DNA of 17,540 nucleotides from Lachnospiraceae bacterium UBA7027 (GCA_002494135.1 DLBG01000138.1:995-18534), one strand, 5' to 3'. Counted from the first letter of the stretch, positions 1 to 7,894 are shown. Program-made: numbers and translations. Notes: generated by a model not told the origin, from the letters alone.

Positions 1-543
1 GATATCGATGCAAACGGTATCGTAAACGTATCCGCAAAGGATCTCGGTACCGGAAAAGAGCAGCACATTACCATTACTTCCAGTTCCAATATGTCCGATG
101 AGGATATCGAGAAGGCAGTAAAGGAAGCTGCTGAGTACGAAGCTCAGGATAAGAGAAAGAAAGAAGCCGTTGATGCCAGAAATGAAGCCGACGCTATGGT
201 AGTTCAGACCGAGAAGGCACTTAAGGACGTCGGAGACAAGATTTCCGATTCCGAGAAGGCTGACGTGGAAGCTGAAATCAAGAATGTAAAGGACATTCTC
301 GAGAGAACCAAAGACAAAGAGATGACCGAAGATGAGGTCGGCGAACTGAAGGCAGCTAACGAGAAGATGATGGAGAAGAGCCAGGCTCTCTTCACCAAGA
401 TGTATGAGTCCATGCAGGGTGCAGCCGGCGCAGGTGCAGATCCGAACGGATTCGCAGGCTACAGTGCACAGGACAACGGAAGCTCCGATGCAGGCAACGC
501 AGGCGGCTCCGACGACTTTGCAGGAGACTACAGAGAGGTTTAA
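1..543 (+). CDS. dnaK: Chaperone DnaK (Hsp70), C-terminal part, 5'-truncated by window edge
   Basis: The reading frame is open from base 1 and gives 180 residues to the TAA at 541-543. It starts in the last strands of the substrate-binding beta-sandwich (DIDANGIVNVSAKDLGTGKE is the typical DnaK sequence there). It continues through the charged helical lid (SDEDIEKAVKEAAEYEAQDK and onward) and ends in a low-complexity Gly/Ala/Ser/Asp tail closing with DYREV. DnaK is the cytoplasmic ATP-driven Hsp70 that binds unfolded polypeptides and works with DnaJ and GrpE. The ATPase domain, the start and any CIRCE/HrcA heat-shock operator lie outside the window. dnaJ follows after 9 bases, so the two are probably co-transcribed. 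The family assignment is firm; the tail is of the usual variable kind. Confidence 0.96.
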   Translation, partial: DIDANGIVNVSAKDLGTGKEQHITITSSSNMSDEDIEKAVKEAAEYEAQDKRKKEAVDARNEADAMVVQTEKALKDVGDKISDSEKADVEAEIKNVKDILERTKDKEMTEDEVGELKAANEKMMEKSQALFTKMYESMQGAAGAGADPNGFAGYSAQDNGSSDAGNAGGSDDFAGDYREV

Positions 544-552
544 TTAAAGATT

Positions 553-1722
553 ATGGCAGACAAGCGCGATTATTATGAGATCCTCGGCGTGCCGAAGACG
601 GCAGACGATGCCGAGATTAAAAAAGCATATCGGGCTTTGGCGAAGAAGTACCATCCGGACATGAATCCGGACAATCCGGAAGAGGCTGAGAAGAAGTTTA
701 AAGAAGCATCGGAAGCCTACGGAGTTCTGTCCGACCCCGAGAAAAGAAAGCAGTATGACCAGTTCGGTCATGCCGCTTTCGAGGCGGGAGCCGGCGGAGC
801 AGGCGGTGCGTACGACTTCTCCGGCATGGATTTCGGAGATATATTCAGCGATTTATTCGGTTTCGGCGATATTTTCGGAGGCGGAAGATCAAGAGGTGCT
901 TCCAGAAACGGTCCCATGCGCGGTTCCGACAAGGTTGTGGATGTACGACTGGATTTTGAGGAAGCGGTTTTCGGATGCGAAAAAGAAATAGAAGTCGATT
1001 CCAAGGAAGAGTGTAAAACCTGTAAGGGCAGCGGTGCAAAGCCCGGAACGAGTCCGGAAACCTGCCCGAACTGTCGCGGAAAAGGACAGGTCAGAGTTAC
1101 CACCAATTCCATTTTCGGACAGATTACTTCCGTACAGACCTGTCGTGAGTGTAACGGCCGCGGCAAGGTGATTCGCGAGAAGTGTTCGGATTGCCGGGGT
1201 ACCGGGTATACAACCATCAAAAAGCGTTATGCGGTGAAATTCCCCGCGGGTATCGACAACGGCGGTCTGGCCTGCAAAATACCCGGCAAGGGCGAACCCG
1301 GTGTAAACGGTGGACCGAGAGGAGATATCCTGGTTCGTACGCTGGTTTCGAAACATCCGATTTTCCAAAGACAGGATTACGACATTTATTCAACCGTGTC
1401 ACTTCCGTTCTCGGTAGCGGCACTCGGCGGAGATGTTCTGGTAGATACCGTGGACGGCAAGGTTGCCTACGAAGTGAAAGCCGGCACCCAGACCGATACG
1501 GTGGTTCGTTTAAGAGGAAAGGGTGTTCCTACCCTTCGGGATAAAGAGAAGCGCGGAGATCACTTCGTGAAATTTGTGGTAAAGGTTCCCGAGAGACTGA
1601 ATTCGGAAGCAAAGGAAGCTCTTCGGGCATTCGATGCGTTAAGCGGTGACTTTTTAAATGCCGCAAAGAATGCGGGTGCACCTCCGAAGGAAAAGAAGAA
1701 AAAGGGTTTTTTTAACAAGTAA
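553..1722 (+). CDS. dnaJ: Chaperone protein DnaJ (Hsp40, type I)
   Basis: This 389-residue co-chaperone stimulates DnaK ATPase activity and delivers unfolded clients. The J domain (about residues 4-70) carries the essential HPD motif at 34-36. A Gly/Phe-rich linker spans about 77-115. The zinc-binding domain has all four CxxCxGxG repeats: cysteines 154/157, 171/174, 197/200 and 211/214. The two C-terminal substrate-binding beta domains follow, and the protein ends in a lysine-rich tail (KEKKKKGFFNK). Length and domain order are those of full type I DnaJ. The ATG at 553 is preceded by GAGAGG at 533-538 inside the end of dnaK and by a short AAAGA, so translation is probably coupled to dnaK. No defect is visible. 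Confidence 0.98.
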   Translation: MADKRDYYEILGVPKTADDAEIKKAYRALAKKYHPDMNPDNPEEAEKKFKEASEAYGVLSDPEKRKQYDQFGHAAFEAGAGGAGGAYDFSGMDFGDIFSDLFGFGDIFGGGRSRGASRNGPMRGSDKVVDVRLDFEEAVFGCEKEIEVDSKEECKTCKGSGAKPGTSPETCPNCRGKGQVRVTTNSIFGQITSVQTCRECNGRGKVIREKCSDCRGTGYTTIKKRYAVKFPAGIDNGGLACKIPGKGEPGVNGGPRGDILVRTLVSKHPIFQRQDYDIYSTVSLPFSVAALGGDVLVDTVDGKVAYEVKAGTQTDTVVRLRGKGVPTLRDKEKRGDHFVKFVVKVPERLNSEAKEALRAFDALSGDFLNAAKNAGAPPKEKKKKGFFNK

Positions 1723-1724
1723 AC

Positions 1725-2258
1725 GTGGCAACTTTTCATTCCAGAGGTCTTCGGGGTTCCGTCCTCGAGGATATGATTAACCGAACAAACGAAAAATACA
1801 GGGAGGCGGGACTTGCTTTGATTCAGAAGATCCCGACTCCCATTACGCCTATTGAGATCGATAAGAAAAGCAGGCACATCACGCTTGCCTATTTTGACCA
1901 AAAAAGTACGGTCGACTACATCGGGGCCGTGCAGGGCGTACCGGTATGTTTCGATGCAAAAGAGAGTGCGACGGACACGTTTGCGCTTCATAACATCCAT
2001 GAACACCAGGTAAAATTCATGGGTGATTTCGAAGCGCAGGGCGGCGTGGCATTTTTCCTGATTTACTATACCGGAAGGGACGAGCTTTATTATCTGCCCT
2101 ACGAGTATTTAAAACTGTTCTGGGACAGGGCGCAAAGCGGCGGTAGGAAGAGTTTCAGGCATGATGAATTAAACCCCGCGTACATTATTCCGAAACACGA
2201 CGGTATTCTGGTTCCTTATCTGGAAGTCTTAAAAATCGATTTGGAGGACCGGGAATAG
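1725..2258 (+). CDS. recU: Holliday junction resolvase RecU
   Basis: The 177-residue product matches the RecU family of Firmicutes, which cuts four-way junctions during recombinational repair and chromosome segregation. Landmarks in order: LRGSVLEDMIN near the N terminus, IPTPITPIEID leading into the stalk, AYFDQKSTVDYIGAVQG, CFDAKES, FALHNIHEHQVKFM, and LFWDRAQSGGRKSFRHDEL. D64, D77 and K79 correspond to the metal-binding and catalytic residues of the endonuclease fold; the B. subtilis enzyme has Glu where D77 sits. It lacks about 30 disordered N-terminal residues compared with the B. subtilis protein. The start is a GTG two bases after the dnaJ stop, without a good ribosome binding site at normal distance, so translation is probably coupled to dnaJ. 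Placement behind dnaJ differs from the recU-ponA arrangement of B. subtilis. Confidence 0.9.
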   Translation: MATFHSRGLRGSVLEDMINRTNEKYREAGLALIQKIPTPITPIEIDKKSRHITLAYFDQKSTVDYIGAVQGVPVCFDAKESATDTFALHNIHEHQVKFMGDFEAQGGVAFFLIYYTGRDELYYLPYEYLKLFWDRAQSGGRKSFRHDELNPAYIIPKHDGILVPYLEVLKIDLEDRE

Positions 2259-2260
2259 AA

Positions 2261-2566
2261 TCATTCCTTCGGCATGATGAATTTTACGCCGATGATGATG
2301 GCGCCGACGATGCCGGCAACCAAAACGATGAGAGCGGGAATGATGAAAGACTCGCCGAAGAAAGCAACCAGACCGCTTATTGCGGGTGCTACGGCGATGA
2401 GCATGATAAGAAATGCAAACCGGACGGCATAGGTTCGCTTGTTTTCGATATGTGCCATGTAGCTTTTCGGAATCAGTTCCGTTTCCTTAAACAGAAGCAG
2501 CAGTCCTGCGTATAAAAGCAGGGCGGCGGAAAAGATCCACATCAGAATCGAATAGGCTTTATCCAT
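2261..2566 (-). CDS. Small three-helix membrane protein of unknown function
   Basis: I do not recognise a named family. The 101-residue product has three hydrophobic segments at about residues 7-25, 47-69 and 74-96. A charged loop with the sequence HIENKRTYAVRF lies between the first two, and the short tail ends in MPKE. It would be an integral cytoplasmic-membrane protein with no visible catalytic motif. The start is well supported: GAGGG (plus-strand 2574-2578) lies 7 bases upstream of the ATG at 2566. An extended -10-like element (TGATAGAAT on the minus strand, plus-strand 2586-2594) stands upstream, but would leave a very short leader. The stop is 2 bases from the end of the convergent recU gene, with no terminator between, so the two transcripts should overlap. 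Confidence 0.78.
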   Translation of the reverse strand: MDKAYSILMWIFSAALLLYAGLLLLFKETELIPKSYMAHIENKRTYAVRFAFLIMLIAVAPAISGLVAFFGESFIIPALIVLVAGIVGAIIIGVKFIMPKE

Positions 2567-2585
2567 TGTTGTACCCTCTACGGGT

Positions 2586-2594
2586 ATTCTATCA
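2586..2594 (-). promoter_or_regulatory. Possible extended -10 promoter for the membrane protein gene
   Basis: Read on the minus strand this is TGA followed by TAGAAT, a TGn extended -10 with 5 of 6 matches to TATAAT. No good -35 is present, which extended -10 promoters tolerate. Transcription would start near 2579, only about 13 bases before the ATG and right at the ribosome binding site, so this call is weak. Confidence 0.35.
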
Positions 2595-2595
2595 C

Positions 2596-2633
2596 AAAGA
2601 AGCGCAAACCGTTACGTGCTTCTTTCTTTTTTT
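2596..2633 (+). terminator. Rho-independent terminator, plus strand, upstream of prmA
   Basis: Left arm AAAGAAGCGC (2596-2605) pairs with GTGCTTCTTT (2616-2625) through 10 base pairs including one G-U, around a 10-base loop. The stem is followed by C and seven T (2627-2633). It is oriented for plus-strand transcription. The only plus-strand transcript arriving here is dnaK-dnaJ-recU after crossing the opposing membrane protein gene. Confidence 0.7.
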
Positions 2634-2645
2634 GCCGCAAAACAG

Positions 2646-2651
2646 TATAAT
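2646..2651 (+). promoter_or_regulatory. -10 box of the prmA-rsmE promoter
   Basis: A perfect TATAAT lies 38 bases before the prmA start, just past a terminator. The hexamer 17 bases upstream (TTTCTT, 2623-2628) is a poor -35 and overlaps the terminator T-run. The expected transcription start is near 2658. The ribosome binding site AAGGAAG follows at 2675-2681. Confidence 0.6.
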
Positions 2652-2689
2652 GATAGTTGTGAAAATGGGGACGAAAGGAAGTCTTACGC

Positions 2690-3646
2690 ATGAAATGGAA
2701 GAAGATTACTATCAAGACAATTACCGATGCCGAGGACATCATTATCTGCAATTTGGAGGATATCGGCCTGGAAGGAGCCCAGATTGAGGATAAAATTCCT
2801 TTAACCGCACTCGAAAAAGAGCAGATGTTTGTCGATATACCGCCCATTACCGAGGAAGATGACGGTGTGGCGTATTTGAATTTCTTTGTGGAGGACACCC
2901 CGGATCTTAACATGGAAACTCTCCTCGCCGATGTTCGGGAAGTTTTAAACGAGACCAAAGAATATACCGATATCGGGGAAGGGACCGTACTGGTTTCCGA
3001 AACCGAGGATTTGGACTGGGTCAACAACTGGAAGAAATATTTCCATCAGTTTTTCATCGACGATCTTTTGGTCATCCCTTCCTGGGAGGAACCGGAGGAC
3101 CTTCAGCATACGGGGAAAATTCTGCACATCGATCCCGGAACCGCATTCGGAACCGGAGCGCACGAGACAACGAGGCTCTGCATCCGAGAGATTCGCAAAT
3201 ACGTAACGCCGCAAACGAAAATTCTCGACGTCGGCTGCGGCAGCGGAATTCTTGCCATTGTGGCACTGATGTACGGAGCGAAGAGCGCAAAGGGAACGGA
3301 TCTCGACCCCTGTGCCCTCACTGCAACGCTTGAGAACATGGAACAGAACGGTATTGCCGCCGAAGATTTTGAAGTCATCATAGGCAACATTATAAACGAT
3401 AAATCCGTGCAGGACTGGGCGGGCTATGAATGCTACGACATAGTGGTAGCCAATATTCTGCATAACGTACTGCAGATTCTGACACCGGTCATTGTAAACC
3501 AGTTAAAGCCCGGCGGAATCTATATTACCTCCGGTATTATCGCCGAAAAAGAGGACTTTGTTGCGGATGTGATAAAAAATGCCGGACTGACAATCGTGGA
3601 AATCAACCACGACGGCGAATGGGTGAGCATCACGGCAAGGAAATAA
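2690..3646 (+). CDS. prmA: Ribosomal protein L11 methyltransferase PrmA
   Basis: PrmA uses S-adenosylmethionine to trimethylate ribosomal protein L11. The 318-residue product has a variable N-terminal L11-recognition domain (about 1-105), a linker with the family signature DPGTAFGTGAHETT (148-161), and a class I methyltransferase domain. That domain carries the SAM-binding loop ILDVGCGSGILAI (178-190) and the motif IV region YDIVVANIL (249-257). Its length is normal for Firmicutes. The ATG at 2690 has the ribosome binding site AAGGAAG 8 bases upstream and a TATAAT before that, so this is the first gene of its transcription unit. rsmE follows after 9 bases, a common pairing of two ribosome-modification genes. 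Confidence 0.96.
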   Translation: MKWKKITIKTITDAEDIIICNLEDIGLEGAQIEDKIPLTALEKEQMFVDIPPITEEDDGVAYLNFFVEDTPDLNMETLLADVREVLNETKEYTDIGEGTVLVSETEDLDWVNNWKKYFHQFFIDDLLVIPSWEEPEDLQHTGKILHIDPGTAFGTGAHETTRLCIREIRKYVTPQTKILDVGCGSGILAIVALMYGAKSAKGTDLDPCALTATLENMEQNGIAAEDFEVIIGNIINDKSVQDWAGYECYDIVVANILHNVLQILTPVIVNQLKPGGIYITSGIIAEKEDFVADVIKNAGLTIVEINHDGEWVSITARK

Positions 3647-3655
3647 AGGAATTGT

Positions 3656-4408
3656 ATGTATCATTTTTTCGTAGACGAGAATCAAATAGATAAAACCGCG
3701 CACCGCGTACGGATTGAGGGGACCGATTACAACCATATCCGTAACGTGCTTCGCATGCATAACGGAGAGGAAGTCTCCGTAAGCTGCGGCGACGGATGCG
3801 AATATCGCTGCGAAATCGCAGGATACGAAGAAGGTGCCGTTTTGTGCAATCTTCTGTTCGTCAAAAGTGCGGATGTGGAATCGCCGGTGTTTACGGTACT
3901 GTATCAGGGGATTCCCAAAGGCGATAAAATGGAAACCATCATCCAGAAATGCGTGGAACTCGGAGTTTCCGAAATTGTTCCGGTATCCTGTTCCAGGTGC
4001 GTGGTAAAACTCGATGAGAAAAAGGCGGCGGCGAAGGTTGCCCGCTGGCAGGCAATTGCGGAAGCCGCGGCAAAGCAGAGCAAGCGCTCCATCATCCCCG
4101 AAGTGAAGATGCCGATGAGCATGAAAGAGGCCTTTCGGGATGCCGGGGAATCCGGGATTTCCATGATTCCCTATGAGTTAGCAGAAGGCACCGGGAAAAC
4201 CAGGGAGATGTTTGCGGAAATAAAAAAGGCAGAATCGAAGCGCGTGTCCGTTTTTATCGGCCCGGAGGGCGGTTTTACCGAAGAGGAAATCGCACAGGCA
4301 ACGGGGGCCGGAATCGAGCCGGTTTCTCTCGGAAAGAGAATCCTACGCACCGAGACGGCCGGAATGGTGGTACTGGCGTGGATTAATTATTGCCTTGAGA
4401 TTGAGTGA
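3656..4408 (+). CDS. rsmE: 16S rRNA (uracil-1498-N3)-methyltransferase RsmE
   Basis: RsmE methylates N3 of U1498 in helix 44 of 16S rRNA. The 250-residue product has the N-terminal PUA-like RNA-binding part (about 1-75; YNHIRNVLRMHNGEEV is typical) and a C-terminal SPOUT methyltransferase domain. Family motifs are GIPKGDKMETIIQKCVELGV (85-104), WQAIAEAAAKQSKR (131-144), the SAM-binding knot loop IGPEGGFTEEE (201-211) and SLGKRILRTETA (225-236). The start has AAGGA 5 bases upstream, beginning on the prmA stop codon, so the two genes form an operon. Nothing is missing or odd. Confidence 0.96.
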   Translation: MYHFFVDENQIDKTAHRVRIEGTDYNHIRNVLRMHNGEEVSVSCGDGCEYRCEIAGYEEGAVLCNLLFVKSADVESPVFTVLYQGIPKGDKMETIIQKCVELGVSEIVPVSCSRCVVKLDEKKAAAKVARWQAIAEAAAKQSKRSIIPEVKMPMSMKEAFRDAGESGISMIPYELAEGTGKTREMFAEIKKAESKRVSVFIGPEGGFTEEEIAQATGAGIEPVSLGKRILRTETAGMVVLAWINYCLEIE

Positions 4409-4435
4409 TACACGATAAAACCGGGGAAGTCCGTC

Positions 4436-4449
4436 GACAGACGACAGAC
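4436..4449 (+). repeat. 7-bp tandem repeat (GACAGAC x2) in the rsmE-desulfurase gap
   Basis: GACAGAC occurs twice without spacer (4436-4442, 4443-4449). CCGTC at 4431-4435 and GACGG at 4447-4451 could pair as a short stem around it. It is followed by A/G-rich sequence and not by a T-run, so it is not a terminator. Confidence 0.5.
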
Positions 4450-4474
4450 GGAATGAAAGAGATAACGGGAAGAT

Positions 4475-4507
4475 AAAAAAGAAAGAAAAAAGAAAGAAAA
4501 AAGAAAG
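4475..4507 (+). repeat. Three perfect 11-bp polypurine tandem repeats in the desulfurase leader
   Basis: AAAAAAGAAAG is repeated three times exactly (4475-4485, 4486-4496, 4497-4507) and ends 8 bases before the ATG at 4516. The A-tracts are spaced 11 bp, close to one helical turn, which favours intrinsic curvature. The last unit also supplies the only purine-rich stretch available as a ribosome binding site. Confidence 0.85.
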
Positions 4508-4515
4508 ATAAACAG

Positions 4516-5685
4516 ATGGAATGTTACATGGATAATTCCGCCACCACAAAGTGTATGGATGAGGTGGCGGAGGCAGTGACAAAGTGCATGACGGAAACTT
4601 ACGGAAACCCGTCAAGCATGCACTTAAAAGGCCTGGAGGCGGAGAGAATTCTAAGAGCCGCCAGGGAAGAAATCGCTGCCACCTTAAAAGTGAACGAAAA
4701 GGAAATTTTCTTTACATCCGGCGGAACGGAGTCGGACAACTGGGCCGTACTGCAGGCAGCCAGAGCCGCCAAACGTTCCGGCATGCATGTGATTACGACT
4801 TGTATCGAGCATGCGGCGATTTTAAACCCGATGAAACAGCTCGAGAAGGAAGGTTTTGAGGTGACTTACCTTCCGACCGACGAAATCGGAAGAGTTTCGG
4901 TAAAAGACGTAACGGATGCCATTCGTCCGGACACCGTGCTGGTTTCCGTTATGGGTATCAACAACGAAATCGGAACGATAGAACCGGTTGCCGAAATCGG
5001 CGCGGCAATTAAAGCCGCCAATCCTTCCGTGCTTTTTCATGTGGACGCGGTACAGATGTACGGCAAAATCCCCGTGTATCCGAAGCGCATGAAGATTGAT
5101 CTGCTTTCCGTTTCCGGACATAAAATTCACGGTCCCAAGGGAGTCGGATTCTTATATATTTCCGAAAAGGCGAAAATGACGCCCCTGATTCTGGGCGGCG
5201 GCCAGCAGAAAGGCATGCGTTCCGGTACGGATAACGTTCCCGGAATCGTTGGCCTGGCAACGGCGGCAAAAAGAATCACCGCCGGGATGGAAGAAGAGAG
5301 TAAGAGACTTTGCGCTCTTCGTGACAACCTGGCAGAACGCGTTGTAAAGTTTGAAGGTGTCACCGTTAACGGACCGGTTCAAAGTGATGAGACGAAGGCA
5401 TTCGCCGCTCCGCACATTGTAAGCGTCTCCGTAAAAGGAGTCCGTGCCGAGGTTTTGCTTCATGCACTGGAAGAAAAGGGTGTGTATGTTTCGGCGGGAA
5501 GCGCCTGCGCATCGAACAAACCCGCAGTATCCGAAACTTTAAAAGCCATTCACCTGCCGAAGGAACTGTTGGATTCTACCATCCGTTTCAGTCTTGGCAT
5601 TTACAATACCGAAGAAGAAATCGCCTACGCGGCGGAAACGCTGGGCGGACTATTGGAAACCCTGCGAAGATTTACCCGCAGATAA
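4516..5685 (+). CDS. Cysteine desulfurase (IscS/NifS family), probable sulfur donor for ThiI
   Basis: This PLP enzyme takes sulfur from L-cysteine as a protein-bound persulfide. The 389-residue product begins with the family start YMDNSATT, and has CIEHAAILNP with the PLP-stacking H99. The PLP lysine is K203 in SVSGHKIHGPKG, RSGTDN lies at 235-240, and the persulfide-forming C331 is in SAGSACAS. Active-site residues are intact. The ATG at 4516 is the natural start, but its ribosome binding site is only the A/G-rich repeat. Two genes downstream lies a ThiI without rhodanese domain. In B. subtilis such a ThiI is served by a dedicated desulfurase (NifZ) encoded next to it, so the same role is inferred here. 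A general IscS role in Fe-S assembly cannot be excluded; no iscU or iscR is in view. Confidence 0.94.
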   Translation: MECYMDNSATTKCMDEVAEAVTKCMTETYGNPSSMHLKGLEAERILRAAREEIAATLKVNEKEIFFTSGGTESDNWAVLQAARAAKRSGMHVITTCIEHAAILNPMKQLEKEGFEVTYLPTDEIGRVSVKDVTDAIRPDTVLVSVMGINNEIGTIEPVAEIGAAIKAANPSVLFHVDAVQMYGKIPVYPKRMKIDLLSVSGHKIHGPKGVGFLYISEKAKMTPLILGGGQQKGMRSGTDNVPGIVGLATAAKRITAGMEEESKRLCALRDNLAERVVKFEGVTVNGPVQSDETKAFAAPHIVSVSVKGVRAEVLLHALEEKGVYVSAGSACASNKPAVSETLKAIHLPKELLDSTIRFSLGIYNTEEEIAYAAETLGGLLETLRRFTRR

Positions 5686-5697
5686 AAGGAGAACCGC

Positions 5698-7842
5698 ATG
5701 CTTCCATTTTCCACAAACATCATTCTTTGCGTAATTGAATTCTTTTCCGTGGTCTTACTCCACGTGGCTTATGCGTTGTCCCAGTACGGACCGGAGAAGG
5801 CGGCACTGATTTCCATCGGATTTCTGCCGGCGCTTCTTACCGTGCTTTTGTATCGCATTATCCGTGATGAGAAAATCGTTATCCGATGCTTCTATCTGAC
5901 GATGGTAATTACCAGCTATATCATTTCCTGGCAGCTCGGCATGCTCGGAACCCTGAGTGTTATTTATTTTGCGGGTGCCCTGATGCTTGCCTTATACGCG
6001 AAACGGTCGCTGATGCTTGAATATGCCATTATCACGACACTGGCACTTTTAATCAACATTCTGGTTTTCCGCGACGCCATTTCCCTTACCTGTCCTCCGG
6101 AAATTTATCTGGTTTATCTTTTGATTTATGTGTTCGGAATGGTTTCCTTCCAGTTTCTGGTCAACGGTGTAAACGACTACAAGGCCAAGATGGAAGAGAA
6201 AAACGAAGAAGCGCAGAATGCGTTGGAGGCAAAGGCAAACTTCTTAGCCAACATGTCCCACGAGATCCGTACCCCCATGAACGCAATTTACGGTATGGCG
6301 GAACTGCTTGATCAAAAGGACTTCGAGGAAGAGGAAAAAGAGTATATCGATACCATTCGTAAATCTTCCGAAAACCTGCTTGCCATCATTAACGAAATCC
6401 TGGACTTCTCGAAAATCGATTCCGGTAAGATGGAAATCAACGAGGAAGAGTATCATTTTAACTCCTTAATTCATGACGTTTTGAGTATCATCGAATTCCG
6501 TATGAAGAACCGTTCGGTGAAACTGATTTACGACATTGCGCCGGACATTCCCCGCGTTCTGGTGGGTGATGAAGTCCGTATCCGTCAGATATTGATTAAC
6601 CTGTTAAACAACGCCGTTAATTTTACGAGAAAAGGTCATGTAGCCCTGCATGTTCACTGGGAGCCGGATATCGACGGAAACGGTTATCTGCATGTTGCCG
6701 TGGAAGATACCGGTATCGGTATTTCGGAAGCTGACAGAAACAAACTGTTCACAGCCTTCGGTCAGATTGATACCAAGAAGAACCGTAACGTGGAAGGTAC
6801 CGGTCTGGGTCTGATTATTACGAAGAGACTGTTAAACCTCATGGGCAGCGACATCGGTCTGCAAAGCCGTGTGGGAGAAGGAAGTACCTTCTCCTTTGTA
6901 CTGCGCCAGCAGGTAAAAGATCCGAGACCGTCCAATTACGATACCAATCACGACCGGATTACGGCGGATAATGCGGGATACCGTATTACCTTCAAGGCTC
7001 CTACCGCCCGTGTCATGATTGTCGATGACAATAAGGTCAACTTAACGGTTGCCAGTGAGTTAATGAAACGTTTCGGTTTCGAGGCGGTCATGGTCGAGTC
7101 CGGAACGGAAGCCATCAACCGTGTGGAAGAGCATTTAATTGATTACGATATTATTTTCATGGATCACATGATGCCGGTTATGGACGGTGTGGAAGCAACA
7201 AAGCACATCCGTGCGCTGAATTCCGAATATGCAAGACGAATTCCCATCATTGCCCTGACCGCTAATGCCATCAAGGGCGTGGAGCGTACTTTCCGGGATG
7301 CGGGCATGAACGATTATCTCGCAAAACCCATTCATATGAACCAGTTAAGCTCCATCCTTCAGAAATGGATTCCGCTTGAGAAGCAGGTGCCGATTGTAAA
7401 CGGCATGGAGGTTATGCCGTCAAAGGGCATGCAGACAGGACCTCTGCCGGTGCTCGAGAAGGACGAAATCATCGATATGCTCAAAGGAATCAACGTCGAG
7501 GACGGTCTTCGAAACTGCGGCGGAAGCAAAGCTGTATATATCAAGGTCCTTACCACCTTCGCTTCCTCGAACCTGCAGTCGAGCCTGCAGGAGTACTTTA
7601 AGAAGGGCGATGTTGAAAACTATACCGTTATGGCGCATTCCATCAAGGGTGCGTGCCGAAACATCGGAGCCAATGACGTGGCCGACCAGGCATATGAACT
7701 TGAATGTGCCGGAAAAGACGAGGATATCGATTTTATCAACAAGTATCATCAGACATTCTGCGACAACTATGCGGAGGTCATCCGTACCGTTACGAAGGCA
7801 CTGCTTACGCAGAATCCGAGAGACCTGCATGCGGTAAGATAG
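5698..7842 (+). CDS. Hybrid sensor histidine kinase with six membrane helices, receiver and HPt domains
   Basis: The 714-residue product has about six membrane helices (roughly 6-28, 35-53, 61-79, 84-101, 107-124, 136-156) with short loops and no large extracellular sensor, then a short coiled coil (160-180). HisKA follows with phospho-accepting H188 in MSHEIRTPMN, then the ATPase domain: N box NLLNNAVNF (301-309), G1 DTGIG (337-341), G2 GTGLGL (367-372). Next is a receiver (about 438-555) with acidic pair D443/D444, phospho-acceptor D489 in IIFMDHMMPVMDG, T521 and K543. Last is an HPt domain with H647 in AHSIKGACRNIG. All phosphorelay residues are present. The start has AAAAGGAG on the desulfurase stop codon, so it is co-transcribed with that gene. 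The signal is unknown. The next gene encodes the obvious candidate partner regulator. Confidence 0.95.
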   Translation: MLPFSTNIILCVIEFFSVVLLHVAYALSQYGPEKAALISIGFLPALLTVLLYRIIRDEKIVIRCFYLTMVITSYIISWQLGMLGTLSVIYFAGALMLALYAKRSLMLEYAIITTLALLINILVFRDAISLTCPPEIYLVYLLIYVFGMVSFQFLVNGVNDYKAKMEEKNEEAQNALEAKANFLANMSHEIRTPMNAIYGMAELLDQKDFEEEEKEYIDTIRKSSENLLAIINEILDFSKIDSGKMEINEEEYHFNSLIHDVLSIIEFRMKNRSVKLIYDIAPDIPRVLVGDEVRIRQILINLLNNAVNFTRKGHVALHVHWEPDIDGNGYLHVAVEDTGIGISEADRNKLFTAFGQIDTKKNRNVEGTGLGLIITKRLLNLMGSDIGLQSRVGEGSTFSFVLRQQVKDPRPSNYDTNHDRITADNAGYRITFKAPTARVMIVDDNKVNLTVASELMKRFGFEAVMVESGTEAINRVEEHLIDYDIIFMDHMMPVMDGVEATKHIRALNSEYARRIPIIALTANAIKGVERTFRDAGMNDYLAKPIHMNQLSSILQKWIPLEKQVPIVNGMEVMPSKGMQTGPLPVLEKDEIIDMLKGINVEDGLRNCGGSKAVYIKVLTTFASSNLQSSLQEYFKKGDVENYTVMAHSIKGACRNIGANDVADQAYELECAGKDEDIDFINKYHQTFCDNYAEVIRTVTKALLTQNPRDLHAVR

Positions 7843-7853
7843 GCGGCTTTTAC

Positions 7854-7882
7854 TTGCGAACGGGCTTTCTTGCAGGTATAAT
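7854..7882 (+). promoter_or_regulatory. Promoter of the LytTR response regulator gene
   Basis: TTGCGA (7854-7859, 4 of 6 to consensus) and a perfect TATAAT (7877-7882) are separated by exactly 17 bases. The expected start of transcription is near 7889. This gives the response regulator and thiI a promoter separate from that of the desulfurase and kinase. Confidence 0.75.
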
Positions 7883-7894
7883 GAAAGAGTAGTA

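Noticed and set aside
768..1368. Long antisense reading frames opposite dnaJ (about 150-160 codons)
   Set aside because: They have no ribosome binding site or family resemblance, and they mirror the codon pattern of a clearly real gene.
1704..1725. Seven-T run at the end of dnaJ as a programmed -1 frameshift site (T TTT TTT in frame) that might fuse DnaJ to RecU
   Set aside because: A -1 slip meets a TAA at 1713-1715 at once, and no stimulatory stem is visible. It would only shorten DnaJ by about two residues.
4431..4451. CCGTC/GACGG stem after rsmE as a terminator
   Set aside because: The stem is short with an 11-base loop and is followed by A/G-rich sequence in place of T residues.
4475..4507. 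Tandem repeats as a CRISPR array or integration site
   Set aside because: The units are 11 bp, low-complexity and without spacers; no cas or integrase gene is present.
4516..5685. Nitrogen-fixation or dedicated Fe-S assembly role for the desulfurase
   Set aside because: No iscU, iscR, hesB or nif gene is in view; the nearby rhodanese-less ThiI is a better contextual partner, though other acceptors are possible.
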